Source: Pseudomonas entomophila
Lineage (GTDB): Bacteria; Pseudomonadota; Gammaproteobacteria; Pseudomonadales; Pseudomonadaceae
NCBI RefSeq assembly: GCF_018417595.1
Contig: NZ_CP070982.1
Span: forward strand, 1,699,501 to 1,763,500
Direction: 5' to 3'
Length of the DNA stretch: 64,000 nt
Under the pieces are notes generated by a model. The model was not told the DNA's origin, did not search any database, and saw nothing but the letters and a program-made list of their open reading frames with translations. Made by a program: the position numbers and the translations under genes. Positions 30,743 to 42,270 of the stretch are shown piece by piece (the stretch's first letter is position 1; each line of letters starts with the position of its first letter).

Positions 30743-31423
30743 ATGAAAAAACACTACGAACTGCTGATCTTCGATTGGGACGGCACCCTGGCCGATTCCA
30801 TCGGGCGCATTGTCGAAGCCATGAACCTGGCAGCCGCGCGCGCCGGTGAAGCGCCGAGCGCTGACGAGGCAATCAAGGGCATCATCGGGTTGGCGTTGGC
30901 GGAGGCCATTTCCACGCTTTATCCGCACCTGGATTCGCGGCAGGTCGAGTCTTTCCGTCAGCACTACGCCGATGTCTACATGGCCTTGGATCAGCAGCCG
31001 TCGCCGCTGTTCGACGGTGTGGTCGAGTCGCTGGATACCTTCCGTCGCGAGGGTTATCGTCTGGCGGTCGCCACCGGCAAGGCGCGCCGCGGGTTGGATC
31101 GAGTGCTAAAGGCCAATGGCTGGGAAGGCTACTTCGATATCACCCGTGCCGCCGACGAGACGCGTGGCAAGCCGCACCCGCTGATGCTCGAAGAGATCCT
31201 CGCTCATTGCCAGGTCGAACCCGGTCGGGCATTGATGGTCGGAGATTCGGCGTTCGACCTGCAGATGGCCAGCAATGCGGGTGTGCACTCGGTGGCGGTC
31301 GGTTATGGGGCCATGTCCCTGCAGGCCCTGGCCGAGTTCGGGCCGCAGGTGTGCATCGAGCATTTTTCCCAGTTGCGTGAATGGCTGGCTGGCCGCGCGC
31401 ATTGCAATTTCCAAGGTAGGTGA
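30743..31423 (+). CDS. HAD-IA family phosphatase
   Basis: 226 residues, similar to phosphoglycolate phosphatase-like HAD enzymes (PA2974, YfbT/Gph type). Motif I FDWDGTLADS (residues about 9-18), motif II ATGKARRG, lysine in KPHP, motif IV MVGDSAFDLQMA. The start lies 5 bases after the rluC stop and has a GG-rich site inside that stop region. Likely co-transcribed rluC-HAD-sppA. Substrate unknown. Confidence 0.92.
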   Translation: MKKHYELLIFDWDGTLADSIGRIVEAMNLAAARAGEAPSADEAIKGIIGLALAEAISTLYPHLDSRQVESFRQHYADVYMALDQQPSPLFDGVVESLDTFRREGYRLAVATGKARRGLDRVLKANGWEGYFDITRAADETRGKPHPLMLEEILAHCQVEPGRALMVGDSAFDLQMASNAGVHSVAVGYGAMSLQALAEFGPQVCIEHFSQLREWLAGRAHCNFQGR

Positions 31424-31425
31424 GC

Positions 31426-32409
31426 ATGACTGACGAATGGAAGGCGCCTGAGCCTGAAGACAATGAAGAGCGCAAGAGCTGGAAACTGCTGGAGAAGACG
31501 CTGCTGGCGGGTGTCCAGGAGCAGCGTCGGGCGCGGCGTTGGGGTATCTTTTTCAAGCTGCTGACCTTCGTCTATCTGTTTGGCATGCTGGCCTTGTTCA
31601 CGCCGTTGATGGATGTGGACAAGGCGGCTTCGCGCAGCGGCAGCCACACGGCACTGGTCGAGGTGCGCGGCGTGATCGCCGACCAGGAGCCGGCCAGTGC
31701 CGACAATATCGTCAAGAGCTTGCGCGAGGCGTTCAAGGACTCGAAGACCAAGGCTGTGGTGATGCGCATCAATAGCCCGGGTGGCAGCCCGGTGCAGGCG
31801 GGTTACGTCTATGACGAGATCCGTCGTCTGCGTGGCGAATATCCGGCCATCAAGCTGTATGCGGTGATCACTGATCTGGGGGCGTCCGGTGCCTATTACA
31901 TCGCCAGTGCCGCCGACGAGATCTACGCCGACAAGGCCAGTCTGGTCGGTTCGATTGGTGTTACTGCTGCCGGTTACGGCTTCGTCGGCGCAATGGACAA
32001 GCTGGGTGTGGAGCGTCGCACCTACACCGCTGGCGAACACAAGGCCTTCCTCGATCCGTTCTCGCCGCAAAAGCCCGAGGAGACCGCTTTCTGGCAGGGG
32101 GTGCTGGACACCACTCATCGCCAGTTCATCGCCGTGGTCAAGCAGGGGCGGGGAGAGCGCCTGAAGGACAAGGAGCATCCGGAGCTGTTCAGCGGGCTGA
32201 TCTGGTCGGGCGAGCAGGCCAAGGAGCTTGGTTTGGTGGATGGGTTGGGCAGTGCCAGCTATGTTGCCCGCGAGATCGTGGGTGAGAAGGAGCTGGTGGA
32301 CTTCACTGTTCAGGAGTCGCCGTTCGACCGATTCTCCAAGCGCCTGGGGGCCAGCGTTGCCGAGCGCCTGTCGATGTATATGGGCTTCCAGGGGCCTTCC
32401 CTGCGTTGA
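31426..32409 (+). CDS. sppA: Signal peptide peptidase SppA (short form)
   Basis: A 327-residue S49 serine protease anchored by one helix at about residues 43-62 (FFKLLTFVYLFGMLALFTP). The catalytic Ser is in DLGASGAYYIASAADE, and SLVGSIGV and YTAGEHKAFLDPF (general-base Lys) follow. One S49 domain, unlike the 618-residue E. coli enzyme. ATG 31426 with AAGGTAGG before it is preferred over GTG 31420. Confidence 0.93.
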   Translation: MTDEWKAPEPEDNEERKSWKLLEKTLLAGVQEQRRARRWGIFFKLLTFVYLFGMLALFTPLMDVDKAASRSGSHTALVEVRGVIADQEPASADNIVKSLREAFKDSKTKAVVMRINSPGGSPVQAGYVYDEIRRLRGEYPAIKLYAVITDLGASGAYYIASAADEIYADKASLVGSIGVTAAGYGFVGAMDKLGVERRTYTAGEHKAFLDPFSPQKPEETAFWQGVLDTTHRQFIAVVKQGRGERLKDKEHPELFSGLIWSGEQAKELGLVDGLGSASYVAREIVGEKELVDFTVQESPFDRFSKRLGASVAERLSMYMGFQGPSLR

Positions 32410-32412
32410 CTG

Positions 32413-32468
32413 CTGTTCGCCGGCAGGCCGGCCCCTGCCTGTTGTAGGGGCGGCTTGCCGGCGAACAG
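32413..32468. repeat. REP doublet (family D) between sppA and maf
   Basis: CTGTTCGCCGGCAGGCCGGC and inverted GGCTTGCCGGCGAACAG around CCTGTTGTAGGGG. Typical placement between convergent genes; may also serve as terminator structure. Confidence 0.8.
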
Positions 32469-32470
32469 GG

Positions 32471-33049
32471 TCAAGGCGCCTGCATGCCTTCCTTGTGCAG
32501 CATGTCCACCAGCCGGATCAATGGCAGCCCGATCAGGCTCGTGGCGTCGCAGCCATGGGTGCTCTGGAACAGGCTCACCCCCAGCCCCTCGGCCTTGAAG
32601 CTTCCGGCGCAGTCGAGCGGCTGCTCGGCTGTCACGTAGCGCTCCACTTGTTCCCTGGTCAATTCGCGCAATACCACGGTAAACGGCACGCAATCGACCT
32701 GGCATTGCCTGGTGGCGGTGTTGAGCAGCGCCAGTCCGGTGAGGAAGGTGACGTGCTGCCCGCTGGCGGCCAGCAGCTGCTCGCACGCGCGTTCGAAGGT
32801 GTGCGGCTTGCCGAGGATCTGCTCTCCGAGCACGGCTACCTGGTCGGAGCCGATGATCAAGTGATCGGGGTGGCTGCCAGCCAGTGCCTCGGCTTTTTGT
32901 CGCGCCAGGCGTCGCACCAGGTCGACGGCGGGTTCGTCATCCAGGCGTTGCTCGTCTAGGTCGGGGCTTGCCCAGGTAAAAGGCAGGCGCAGGCGAGCGA
33001 GCAGTTCGCGGCGGTAGGGGGAGCTGGAAGCCAGTAACAAGGGAAGCAT
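32471..33049 (-). CDS. maf: Maf/YceF-type nucleotide pyrophosphatase (7-methyl-GTP)
   Basis: A 192-residue house-cleaning enzyme. LASSSPYRRELLARL (about 5-19) is the Maf signature; SDQVAVLGEQILGKP is the catalytic segment with the key Asp. It groups by sequence and context (before yceD-rpmF) with YceF, which hydrolyses 7-methyl-GTP. Start 33049 (MLPLLLASSSP) is chosen over an ATG twelve codons earlier. Divergent from yceD. Confidence 0.92.
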   Translation of the reverse strand: MLPLLLASSSPYRRELLARLRLPFTWASPDLDEQRLDDEPAVDLVRRLARQKAEALAGSHPDHLIIGSDQVAVLGEQILGKPHTFERACEQLLAASGQHVTFLTGLALLNTATRQCQVDCVPFTVVLRELTREQVERYVTAEQPLDCAGSFKAEGLGVSLFQSTHGCDATSLIGLPLIRLVDMLHKEGMQAP

Positions 33050-33144
33050 GGTAGACTCCTGGTCAATTACCCCGAATTCTAACATGCGTGATGTGCCGAA
33101 TTTCCTTTGACAGGGAGGGGGTGCATCCCTAGAATGCTGCGCCT

Positions 33145-33672
33145 ATGTTGAATGACCAGATTCCATCTCACGTTGACCCGCGCAAATTGGCTGATCGTGG
33201 TGTAACCCTCGAGGGTTCGCTGCAACTTGCTGATTTGGAAAGACTCTGCGACCCGCTTTCCGACACTGTCGGTACGGTGCAGGCGAAGTTCGATTTTGAG
33301 CGAGACGAGCAGCACGTTGTGGTTATCCACAGCGAGCTCGATGTCGCGGTCAAAATGGTTTGCCAGCGTTGTCTTGAGCTGGTCACCCTTCCCGTCCACA
33401 GCGAATGTACATACGCCGTGGTGAAGGAGGGTGCAAATACCCAGTCGTTGCCGAAAGGCTATGACGTGCTGGAACTGGGCGAAGATCCTTTGGATCTGCA
33501 GGCGCTGATCGAGGAAGAGTTGCTGCTCGCTCTCCCCATCGTACCTGCTCATCATCCGGAAGAATGCCAGCAGCCGGCGGGCGCAGATGAGCCCGAGCCG
33601 AGCAAGGACGAGGTATCGCGGTCCAACCCGTTCAGTGTTTTGGCGCAGTTAAAGCGTGACCCAAACGTTTAG
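33145..33672 (+). CDS. yceD: YceD family protein (DUF177)
   Basis: 175 residues. Family linked to 23S rRNA accumulation and always found in front of rpmF. CQRCLELVTLPVHSECTYAVV in the middle is the conserved core with a CxxC pair. The acidic C-terminus ends NPFSVLAQLKRD, the typical tail. 13 bases before rpmF, clearly one operon with rpmF and plsX. Confidence 0.95.
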   Translation: MLNDQIPSHVDPRKLADRGVTLEGSLQLADLERLCDPLSDTVGTVQAKFDFERDEQHVVVIHSELDVAVKMVCQRCLELVTLPVHSECTYAVVKEGANTQSLPKGYDVLELGEDPLDLQALIEEELLLALPIVPAHHPEECQQPAGADEPEPSKDEVSRSNPFSVLAQLKRDPNV

Positions 33673-33685
33673 GAGTTAATCAATT

Positions 33686-33868
33686 ATGGCTGTTCAGCAG
33701 AACAAAAAATCCCGCTCTGCCCGTGACATGCGCCGTTCGCACGACGCCCTGTCGGAAAACGCGCTGTCGGTAGAGAAAACCACCGGTGAAGTACACCTGC
33801 GTCACCACGTTTCGCCAGAAGGCGTATACCGTGGTCGCAAAGTGATCGACAAGGGCGCTGACGAGTAA
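33686..33868 (+). CDS. rpmF: 50S ribosomal protein L32
   Basis: 60 residues, [20 protein letters not shown] at the start; full length. AGGAG lies 7 bases upstream. This copy lacks the CxxC zinc pairs present in zinc-type L32. Cotranscribed with plsX, whose TTG start is 3 bases after the stop. Confidence 0.98.
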
Positions 33869-33871
33869 TCC

Positions 33872-34882
33872 TTGTCCGCTCAGATCATCGCGATCGACGC
33901 AATGGGCGGGGACTTCGGTCCCCGCAACATTGTCCAGGCTAGCATTGCCTGCCTTTCGGCTACTCCCTCGCTGCACCTGACCCTCGTCGGTCAACCCTCT
34001 CTCCTTGAAGATCTCGTCAGCAATCAATCAGTTGCGGATCGCGCGCGCCTGCAAATTGTTGCGGCCAGCGAGGTGATCGGCATGGACGAGCGGCCGTCGC
34101 AAGCGTTGCGGGGCAAGCCGGACTCGTCGATGCGCGTCGCCCTCGAACTGGTCCGTGATGGCAAGGCCCAGGCCTGTGTGAGCGCGGGCAATACCGGCGC
34201 GCTCATGGCCTTGTCGCGCCTTGTGCTCAAAACCTTGCCGGGTATCGATCGACCAGCGATGGTCGCGGCCATTCCTACCCAGGCTGGCTACTGCCAGTTG
34301 CTCGATCTTGGGGCCAATGTCGATTGCAGTGCCGAAAACCTCTACCAGTTTGCCGTGATGGGCTCGGTGGCCGCCCAGGCCCTGGGCGTTCACCGGCCGC
34401 GGGTGGCGCTGCTCAATATTGGCACCGAAGACATCAAGGGCAACCAGCAGGTCAAGCTCGCCGCCAGCCTTTTGCAGAATGCCCGGGGCCTTAACTACAT
34501 CGGTTTCGTCGAGGGTGATGGCTTGTATCGGGGTGAGGCTGACGTGGTGGTCTGCGATGGCTTCGTCGGCAATATCCTGCTCAAGTCCAGTGAAGGCCTG
34601 GCCACCATGATCGGGGCGCGTATCGAGGCGTTGTTCCGGGGAGGTGTGCTGGCGCGCGCCGCGGGTGCCATGGCCATGCCGCTGCTCAGGCGGTTGCAGG
34701 CCGACCTGGCGCCCGCGCGGCATAATGGCGCAAGCTTTCTCGGGTTGCAGGGGATCGTCATCAAGAGCCATGGTTCGGCGGGTGTTCAAGGCTTGCAGAG
34801 TGCCATCCAGCGGGCCTTGATCGAGATCCAGGAGAACCTGCCGCAACGTTTGCATGGGCGGCTCGAGGATCTGCTGCCTTGA
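33872..34882 (+). CDS. plsX: Phosphate acyltransferase PlsX
   Basis: A 336-residue peripheral membrane enzyme converting acyl-ACP to acyl-phosphate for phospholipid synthesis. [12 protein letters not shown] at the start, [10 protein letters not shown] and DLGANVDCS are family motifs. TTG start, unusual but the only one that gives the conserved N-terminus and it fits the close coupling to rpmF. Confidence 0.95.
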   Translation: MSAQIIAIDAMGGDFGPRNIVQASIACLSATPSLHLTLVGQPSLLEDLVSNQSVADRARLQIVAASEVIGMDERPSQALRGKPDSSMRVALELVRDGKAQACVSAGNTGALMALSRLVLKTLPGIDRPAMVAAIPTQAGYCQLLDLGANVDCSAENLYQFAVMGSVAAQALGVHRPRVALLNIGTEDIKGNQQVKLAASLLQNARGLNYIGFVEGDGLYRGEADVVVCDGFVGNILLKSSEGLATMIGARIEALFRGGVLARAAGAMAMPLLRRLQADLAPARHNGASFLGLQGIVIKSHGSAGVQGLQSAIQRALIEIQENLPQRLHGRLEDLLP

Positions 34883-34893
34883 TGCCTGGATGG

Positions 34894-34955
34894 CCCCATC
34901 GCGGATGAATCCGCTCCTGCACGCACCCGTAGGAGCGGATTCATCCGCGATGGGG
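34894..34955. repeat. REP doublet (family A)
   Basis: CCCCATCGCGGATGAATCCG (rest CTCCTGC) and its inverted copy ending CATCCGCGATGGGG, with an 8-base spacer. Between plsX and fabD. Confidence 0.9.
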
Positions 34956-35100
34956 TCGGCGCAAAGGCCTTAGGCATATCGCCCATGAAGTGCTTAAATG
35001 TGACCGCTTGGTCCGTCGCTCCATCCAAGCATTCAGATTGCGCGCCCGGCCCAAGGCCCGGCGCACCCCATCCGACGACAAGATCATAAGGGCTTGTTCA

Positions 35101-36039
35101 ATGTCTGCATCCCTCGCATTCGTCTTTCCCGGTCAAGGTTCCCAGTCGCTGGGCATGCTCGCCGAGCTCGGCGCTGAAAAGCCGGTAATCGTCGAGACCT
35201 TCAAGGAAGCTTCCGAGGCTCTGGGCTATGACCTGTGGAAACTGGTCCAGGAAGGTCCTGAAGAACAACTCAACCAAACCGACAAGACCCAGCCGGCGAT
35301 CCTCACTGCCTCCATTGCCCTGTGGCGCCTGTGGCTGCAAGAGGGTGGCGCGCAGCCGGCCTTCGTCGCCGGTCACAGCCTGGGTGAATACAGCGCCCTG
35401 GTCGCCGCTGGCAGCCTGTCGCTCAAGGATGCCGTTCGCCTGGTCGAGCGTCGTGGCCAGCTGATGCAGGAAGCCGTGCCGGCCGGCCATGGTGCCATGG
35501 CCGCCATCCTGGGCCTGGACGACGCTGTCGTGGTCGAGATTTGTGCCAAGGCCGCTGAAGATGAAGTGGTCAGCGCGGTGAACTTCAACTCGCCGGGCCA
35601 GGTGGTCATCGCTGGTAACAAGGCTGCGGTGGATCGCGCCATGGCGCTGTGCAAGGAGGCCGGTGCCAAGCGCGCCCTGCCGCTGGCGGTCAGCGTGCCG
35701 TCGCATTGCGCCCTGATGAAGCCGGCTGCCGAGCGCTTCGCCGAGTTCGTCAACGCCATCGACTGGAAGGCCCCGCAGATCCCCGTGGTGCAGAACGTCA
35801 GCGCCGCCATCGCCGCTGACCTCGATGCGCTCAAGCAGGACCTGCTGGCGCAGCTGTACCAGCCGGTACGCTGGGTGGAGTGCGTGCAGACCCTGGCTGC
35901 CAACGGTGCGGTCAACCTGGTCGAGTGTGGCCCCGGCAAGGTCCTGGCTGGCCTGAACAAGCGTTGCGCCGACGGCGTGACCACCTACAACCTCAATACC
36001 CCTGACGCCGTCGCCGCCACCCGCGCGGCGCTGGCCTGA
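35101..36039 (+). CDS. fabD: Malonyl-CoA:ACP transacylase
   Basis: 312 residues. Loads malonyl groups onto ACP for fatty-acid elongation. FVFPGQGSQSLGML at 8-21 and nucleophile S93 in GHSLGEYSAL; the His partner is in VPSHCALM. ATG 35101 has the standard N-terminus; the open frame upstream is not conserved. First gene of fabD-fabG-acpP-fabF. Confidence 0.97.
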   Translation: MSASLAFVFPGQGSQSLGMLAELGAEKPVIVETFKEASEALGYDLWKLVQEGPEEQLNQTDKTQPAILTASIALWRLWLQEGGAQPAFVAGHSLGEYSALVAAGSLSLKDAVRLVERRGQLMQEAVPAGHGAMAAILGLDDAVVVEICAKAAEDEVVSAVNFNSPGQVVIAGNKAAVDRAMALCKEAGAKRALPLAVSVPSHCALMKPAAERFAEFVNAIDWKAPQIPVVQNVSAAIAADLDALKQDLLAQLYQPVRWVECVQTLAANGAVNLVECGPGKVLAGLNKRCADGVTTYNLNTPDAVAATRAALA

Positions 36040-36055
36040 ATCTGGAGACGCTTGC

Positions 36056-36796
36056 ATGAGCCTGCAAGGTAAAGTTGCACTGGTTACCGGCGCCAGCCGT
36101 GGCATCGGCCAGGCCATCGCCCTCGAACTCGGTCGCCAGGGCGCGACCGTGATCGGTACCGCCACTTCGGCATCCGGTGCCGAGCGCATCGCCGCCACCC
36201 TGAAAGAGCACGGCATCACCGGTACCGGCATGGAGCTGAACGTGACCAGCGCCGAGTCCGTCGACGCGGTGCTGAGCGCCATCGGTGAGCAGTTCGGCGC
36301 GCCGGCGATTCTGGTCAACAACGCCGGCATCACCCGTGACAACCTCATGCTGCGCATGAAAGACGACGAGTGGTTCGACGTGATCGATACCAACCTCAAC
36401 AGCCTCTACCGCCTGTCCAAGGGCGTGCTGCGCGGCATGACCAAGGCCCGTTGGGGTCGTATCATCAGCATCGGTTCGGTGGTGGGTGCCATGGGCAACG
36501 CCGGCCAGGCCAACTATGCCGCCGCCAAGGCCGGCCTGGAGGGCTTCAGCCGCGCCCTGGCCCGTGAAGTGGGCTCGCGCAATATCACCGTCAACTCGGT
36601 GACGCCGGGCTTCATCGACACCGACATGACCCGCGAGCTGCCAGAAGCGCAGCGCGAGGCCCTGCAAAAAGATATTCCGCTGGGCCGTCTGGGCCAAGCC
36701 GAGGAAATCGCGAAGGTGGTATCCTTCCTGGCGTCCGAAGGCGCAGCCTACGTTACCGGCGCAACCGTGCCGGTGAATGGCGGGATGTACATGTAA
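36056..36796 (+). CDS. fabG: 3-oxoacyl-ACP reductase FabG
   Basis: A 246-residue NADPH-dependent short-chain reductase. TGASRGIGQA at 11-20 binds cofactor; catalytic S141, Y154 and K158; NNAGI at 88-92. 16 bases after fabD with GGAGA before the start. In order with acpP and fabF, so the housekeeping FabG. Confidence 0.97.
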   Translation: MSLQGKVALVTGASRGIGQAIALELGRQGATVIGTATSASGAERIAATLKEHGITGTGMELNVTSAESVDAVLSAIGEQFGAPAILVNNAGITRDNLMLRMKDDEWFDVIDTNLNSLYRLSKGVLRGMTKARWGRIISIGSVVGAMGNAGQANYAAAKAGLEGFSRALAREVGSRNITVNSVTPGFIDTDMTRELPEAQREALQKDIPLGRLGQAEEIAKVVSFLASEGAAYVTGATVPVNGGMYM

Positions 36797-37000
36797 TATC
36801 TGCAACTCAATGTGACGGATTGCTTCAAAAAAGAGTCATACTCGAAGCCTAAAATCCGTTATAAAGCTGCAACCAGATTCCGGACAGCGGGCCGGGCGAC
36901 CTGGTAGAAGGCGCGTCAAGCTTGAAAAGCAGGCGTCTTCCTATAAACTTGGTCACCGGCCAGCTGCCTGACATATGTCCATTAGGAGTGAAAACTAGGT
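36797..37000. other. Upstream region of acpP
   Basis: 204 bases without a gene, AT-richer than its surroundings. Probably holds a separate acpP promoter, as acpP is highly expressed; no clean -35/-10 pair could be fixed. ATTAGGAGTG precedes the start. A short stem CCGGACAGCGGGCCGG lies near 36880. Confidence 0.5.
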
Positions 37001-37237
37001 ATGAGCACCATCGAAGAACGCGTCAAGAAAATCGTCGCCGAGCAACTGGGCGTCAAGGAAGAGGAAGTCAAGAACGAATCTTCCTTCGTCGATGACCTGG
37101 GTGCCGACTCGCTTGACACCGTTGAGCTGGTGATGGCTCTGGAAGAGGAATTCGAGACCGAAATCCCTGACGAAGAAGCCGAGAAGATCACTACCGTTCA
37201 AGCCGCTATCGACTACGTCAACAGCCACCAGGGCTAA
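37001..37237 (+). CDS. acpP: Acyl carrier protein
   Basis: 78 residues, very acidic. The phosphopantetheine attaches at S37 in [29 protein letters not shown] is the standard start. AGGAGTG is about 8 bases upstream. A strong terminator follows, attenuating read-through into fabF. Confidence 0.98.
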   Translation: MSTIEERVKKIVAEQLGVKEEEVKNESSFVDDLGADSLDTVELVMALEEEFETEIPDEEAEKITTVQAAIDYVNSHQG

Positions 37238-37265
37238 GACGCTGTAGTCGACGCATCTTGTCGAG

Positions 37266-37304
37266 AAAAACCGCACTGCCTTTGCCGGCGTGCGGTTTTT
37301 TCTT
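37266..37304 (+). terminator. Terminator after acpP
   Basis: AAAAACCGCA (37266-37275) pairs with TGCGGTTTTT (37291-37300), followed by TCTTT; an inner GCC/GGC stem strengthens it. Confidence 0.88.
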
Positions 37305-37390
37305 TGCGAGATTCGGGGTTTGCTGCCATTCCATTCGCCATGGCAAGTGCACTGGCAAGAGACTCTGTTATTTGAAAAGAGGAGAGTACT

Positions 37391-38635
37391 GTGTCGCGTA
37401 GACGCGTCGTGGTCACCGGTATGGGTATGCTGTCGCCACTGGGTACCGATGTACCAAGCACCTGGCAAGGCATTCTGGCTGGCCGCAGTGGCATCGGTCC
37501 GATCGAGCATACGGACCTGTCTGCCTACTCCACCCGTTTTGGCGGCTCGGTGAAAGGCTTCGAGGTCGAGCAGTACTTGTCGGCCAAAGAGGCCCGCAAG
37601 CTCGATCTGTTCATTCAGTACGGCCTGGCGGCCGGTTTCCAGGCGGTGCGCAACGCCGGCCTGGAAGTCACCGACGCCAACCGCGAGCGCATTGGCGTGG
37701 CCATGGGCTCGGGCATCGGCGGCCTGACGAACATCGAAGAGACCAGCCGTACCCTGCATGAGCAAGGCCCGCGGCGGATCTCGCCGTTCTTCGTGCCGGG
37801 TTCGATCATCAACATGATTTCCGGTTTCCTGTCGATCCACCTGGGGCTGCAGGGGCCGAACTACGCTATTGCCACCGCGTGCACCACCGGCACCCATTGC
37901 ATCGGCATGGCCGCGCGCAACATCGCTTACGGCGAAGCGGACGTGATGATCGCCGGTGGCGCCGAGATGGCCGCTTGCGGCCTGGGCATGGGCGGTTTCG
38001 GTGCATCGCGCGCGCTGTCGACCCGCAATGACGAGCCGGCCCGCGCCAGCCGTCCGTGGGACAAGGGCCGTGATGGTTTCGTGCTGTCCGACGGTGCCGG
38101 TGCCCTGGTGCTCGAAGAACTGGAGCACGCCAAGGCCCGTGGCGCGACCATCTACGCGGAGCTGGTCGGTTTCGGCATGAGCGGTGACGCCTACCACATG
38201 ACCTCGCCACCCGACTCCGGCGAAGGTGCCGCCCGCTGCATGGCCAACGCCCTGCGCGATGCCGGTATCAAGCCGGAGGAAGTCAGCTATATCAACGCCC
38301 ACGGCACCTCGACACCCGCAGGCGACGTAGCTGAAGTAGCAGCGATCAAGCGTGTGTTCGGCGAGCATGCCTACAAGCTGGCGGTCAGTTCGACCAAGTC
38401 GATGACCGGTCACCTGTTGGGTGCCGCCGGTGCGGTGGAGGCGATCTTCAGCGTGTTGGCCATCAACAGCCAGATGGCGCCGCCCACCATCAACCTGGAT
38501 GAGCCGGATGAAGGCTGCGATCTGGACTTCGTGCCCCACCAGGCGCGCAGCATGCCGATCGATGTGGTGCTGTCCAACTCCTTCGGCTTTGGCGGAACCA
38601 ACGGTTCGCTGGTGTTTCGCCGGTTCGCCGACTGA
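37391..38635 (+). CDS. fabF: 3-oxoacyl-ACP synthase II
   Basis: A 414-residue condensing enzyme. Catalytic C164 ([10 protein letters not shown]), histidines in [11 protein letters not shown] and [16 protein letters not shown] start at 37391 with AGGAGAG about 8 bases upstream. Its stop overlaps the pabC start by one base. Confidence 0.97.
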   Translation: MSRRRVVVTGMGMLSPLGTDVPSTWQGILAGRSGIGPIEHTDLSAYSTRFGGSVKGFEVEQYLSAKEARKLDLFIQYGLAAGFQAVRNAGLEVTDANRERIGVAMGSGIGGLTNIEETSRTLHEQGPRRISPFFVPGSIINMISGFLSIHLGLQGPNYAIATACTTGTHCIGMAARNIAYGEADVMIAGGAEMAACGLGMGGFGASRALSTRNDEPARASRPWDKGRDGFVLSDGAGALVLEELEHAKARGATIYAELVGFGMSGDAYHMTSPPDSGEGAARCMANALRDAGIKPEEVSYINAHGTSTPAGDVAEVAAIKRVFGEHAYKLAVSSTKSMTGHLLGAAGAVEAIFSVLAINSQMAPPTINLDEPDEGCDLDFVPHQARSMPIDVVLSNSFGFGGTNGSLVFRRFAD

Positions 38636-39450
38636 TGCACAGCTGGATCGACGGCCAGCCAGCGACTGCGGTCAACCTGCAGAACCGTGGGCTGGCCTAC
38701 GGTGATGGCCTGTTCGAGACCATAGCCGTGCGCGGCGGCAGGCCCAGCCTGCTGGCGCAACACCTCGACCGCCTGGCGCTGGGTTGCCAGCGTCTGGCGA
38801 TCGAGGTGGACCTGGCCGTGGTGCGTGACGAGCTGGTGCGCTACGCCAGTCAGCTGGGGGAGGGGGTGAGCAAACTCATTCTGACCCGCGGCGATAGCCA
38901 GCGCGGCTATGCTCCGGCAGCCGGCTCTCCTGCCCGGCGCTTGCTGCAGAGCAGCCCTTTGCCCGCTTATCCGCAAGGCAACGCCGATTCCGGTATTCGC
39001 CTGTTCCCCTGCCAGACCCGTCTTGCGGAACAACCGCTGCTGGCCGGTCTCAAACACCTCAATCGCCTCGAACAGGTCCTGGCCCGCGCCGAATGGCAGG
39101 ACAGCACGTACGCCGAGGGGTTGATGCGTGATGTGCAGGGGCGGCTGGTCGAAGGCGTGTACAGCAACTTGTTCCTGGTGCGCGATGGCGTGCTGCTGAC
39201 CGCCGATCTCGGTCGTTGCGGCGTGGCTGGGGTGATGCGTGCCGTATTGCTGGAGCAAGCCGTGCTGCTGGGTATCCCGGTAGTCGTTCGCGACCTTGTA
39301 CTGGAAGACCTGCAGCAGGCCGACGAAGTGTTTGTCTGCAACAGCGTCTACGGTGTCTGGCCGGTGCGTGAATTCGCAGTACTGAACTGGCCGGCGGGGC
39401 CGCTCACCCGTAAACTGCAGGCCGTTGCCCGTACGTTACTGGATACCTGA
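38635..39450 (+). CDS. pabC: Aminodeoxychorismate lyase
   Basis: 271 residues. Class IV PLP enzyme that releases 4-aminobenzoate for folate. NRGLAYGDGLFETI and KHLNRLEQVLARAEW (PLP Lys) and VYSNLFLV are family signatures. Starts on the last base of fabF's stop; mltG follows after 3 bases. Confidence 0.95.
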   Translation: MHSWIDGQPATAVNLQNRGLAYGDGLFETIAVRGGRPSLLAQHLDRLALGCQRLAIEVDLAVVRDELVRYASQLGEGVSKLILTRGDSQRGYAPAAGSPARRLLQSSPLPAYPQGNADSGIRLFPCQTRLAEQPLLAGLKHLNRLEQVLARAEWQDSTYAEGLMRDVQGRLVEGVYSNLFLVRDGVLLTADLGRCGVAGVMRAVLLEQAVLLGIPVVVRDLVLEDLQQADEVFVCNSVYGVWPVREFAVLNWPAGPLTRKLQAVARTLLDT

Positions 39451-39453
39451 TTA

Positions 39454-40617
39454 GTGAGACGCAAATTCCTGCTGCTGCTGGAGATGAGCCTGATCCTCGC
39501 CGGCCTGGCCTTTGGTTGGGCTGCCTGGAAGGTTGGCTCGGTGCTGGAGCAGCCCCTGCAAGTGGAGCAGGAACGCCTGCTCGAAGTGCCCAGCGGCACC
39601 ACACCCAATCGCATGTTCTATCGCATGCAGTCCGAAGGCCTGCTCGACGATGCGGTATGGCTGCGCCTGTACTGGCGCTTCAATATGGCCGGCACGGCGC
39701 TGCATACGGGTGAATACCGGTTGAACCCCGGCATGACGGTGGGGCAGTTGTTCGATGCCTGGCAGCGTGGCGATGTGGTGCAGTACAACCTGACCCTGGT
39801 CGAAGGTTGGACCTTCCGCCAGGTGCGCGCCGCAGTGGCCAGGCATGAAAAGATCAAGCACACCCTCGATGGCCTGTCCGACTCGGAAGTGATGGACAAG
39901 CTCGGCCATACGGGTGTGTTCCCCGAAGGCCGTTTCTTCCCCGACACCTACCGCTTCGTGCGCGGCATGAGCGATGTCGAGCTGCTGCAGCAGGCTTACA
40001 TGCGCCTGGATGAAGTGCTGGCCAAGGAGTGGGCCGAGCGCACCACCGACCTGCCGTACCGTGACCCCTACCAGGCGCTGATCATGGCCTCGCTGGTGGA
40101 GAAGGAGACCGGTATTCCCCAGGAGCGCGGGCAGATTGCCGGCGTGTTCGTGCGCCGCATGCGCCTGGGCATGATGCTGCAGACCGACCCGACGGTAATC
40201 TACGGCATGGGCGAACGCTACAACGGCAAGATCACCCGTGCCGACCTGCGCGAGCCGACCCCCTACAACACCTACACCATGACCGGGCTGCCACCGACAC
40301 CGATCGCCATGGTCGGTCGCGAGGCAATCCATGCCGCGCTGAACCCGAGTGACGGCAGCAGCCTGTACTTCGTCGCCCGTGGCGACGGCAGCCATGTGTT
40401 CTCCGATGATCTGGACGACCATAACAGCGCGGTGCGTGAGTTCCAGCTCAAGCGCCGTGCGGACTACCGTTCCAGCCCCGCGCCGCAAGGCCAGCCACCC
40501 GCGAGCGAGTCGATGGCGCCCGAGCCAGAGGGCGTGGAGTCGGCGCCCGCGGACGAACCCGCAGCTTCTGCCGATCAATCCGTGCCGGCCGATGCGCCAG
40601 CACCCGACAAACAGTAA
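39454..40617 (+). CDS. mltG: Endolytic murein transglycosylase MltG
   Basis: 387 residues. Inner-membrane enzyme that cuts nascent glycan strands. One N-terminal helix (LLLLEMSLILAGLAFGWAAW), LysM-like part, YceG domain with catalytic Glu in ASLVEKETGIPQERGQIAG and TPYNTYTMTGLPPTPI. GTG start. The last about 45 residues are Pro/Ala/Glu-rich and low in complexity, an extension beyond the family core. Confidence 0.95.
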   Translation: MRRKFLLLLEMSLILAGLAFGWAAWKVGSVLEQPLQVEQERLLEVPSGTTPNRMFYRMQSEGLLDDAVWLRLYWRFNMAGTALHTGEYRLNPGMTVGQLFDAWQRGDVVQYNLTLVEGWTFRQVRAAVARHEKIKHTLDGLSDSEVMDKLGHTGVFPEGRFFPDTYRFVRGMSDVELLQQAYMRLDEVLAKEWAERTTDLPYRDPYQALIMASLVEKETGIPQERGQIAGVFVRRMRLGMMLQTDPTVIYGMGERYNGKITRADLREPTPYNTYTMTGLPPTPIAMVGREAIHAALNPSDGSSLYFVARGDGSHVFSDDLDDHNSAVREFQLKRRADYRSSPAPQGQPPASESMAPEPEGVESAPADEPAASADQSVPADAPAPDKQ

Positions 40618-42238
<1,621 letters not shown>

Positions 42239-42270
42239 TTCCAACGTTCAATTCATGTGTGTCTGTTGCC

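Noticed and set aside
33686..33868. Zinc-dependent regulation of rpmF
   Set aside because: This L32 lacks zinc cysteines and no Zur-like site was seen; no paralogue is in the window to compare.
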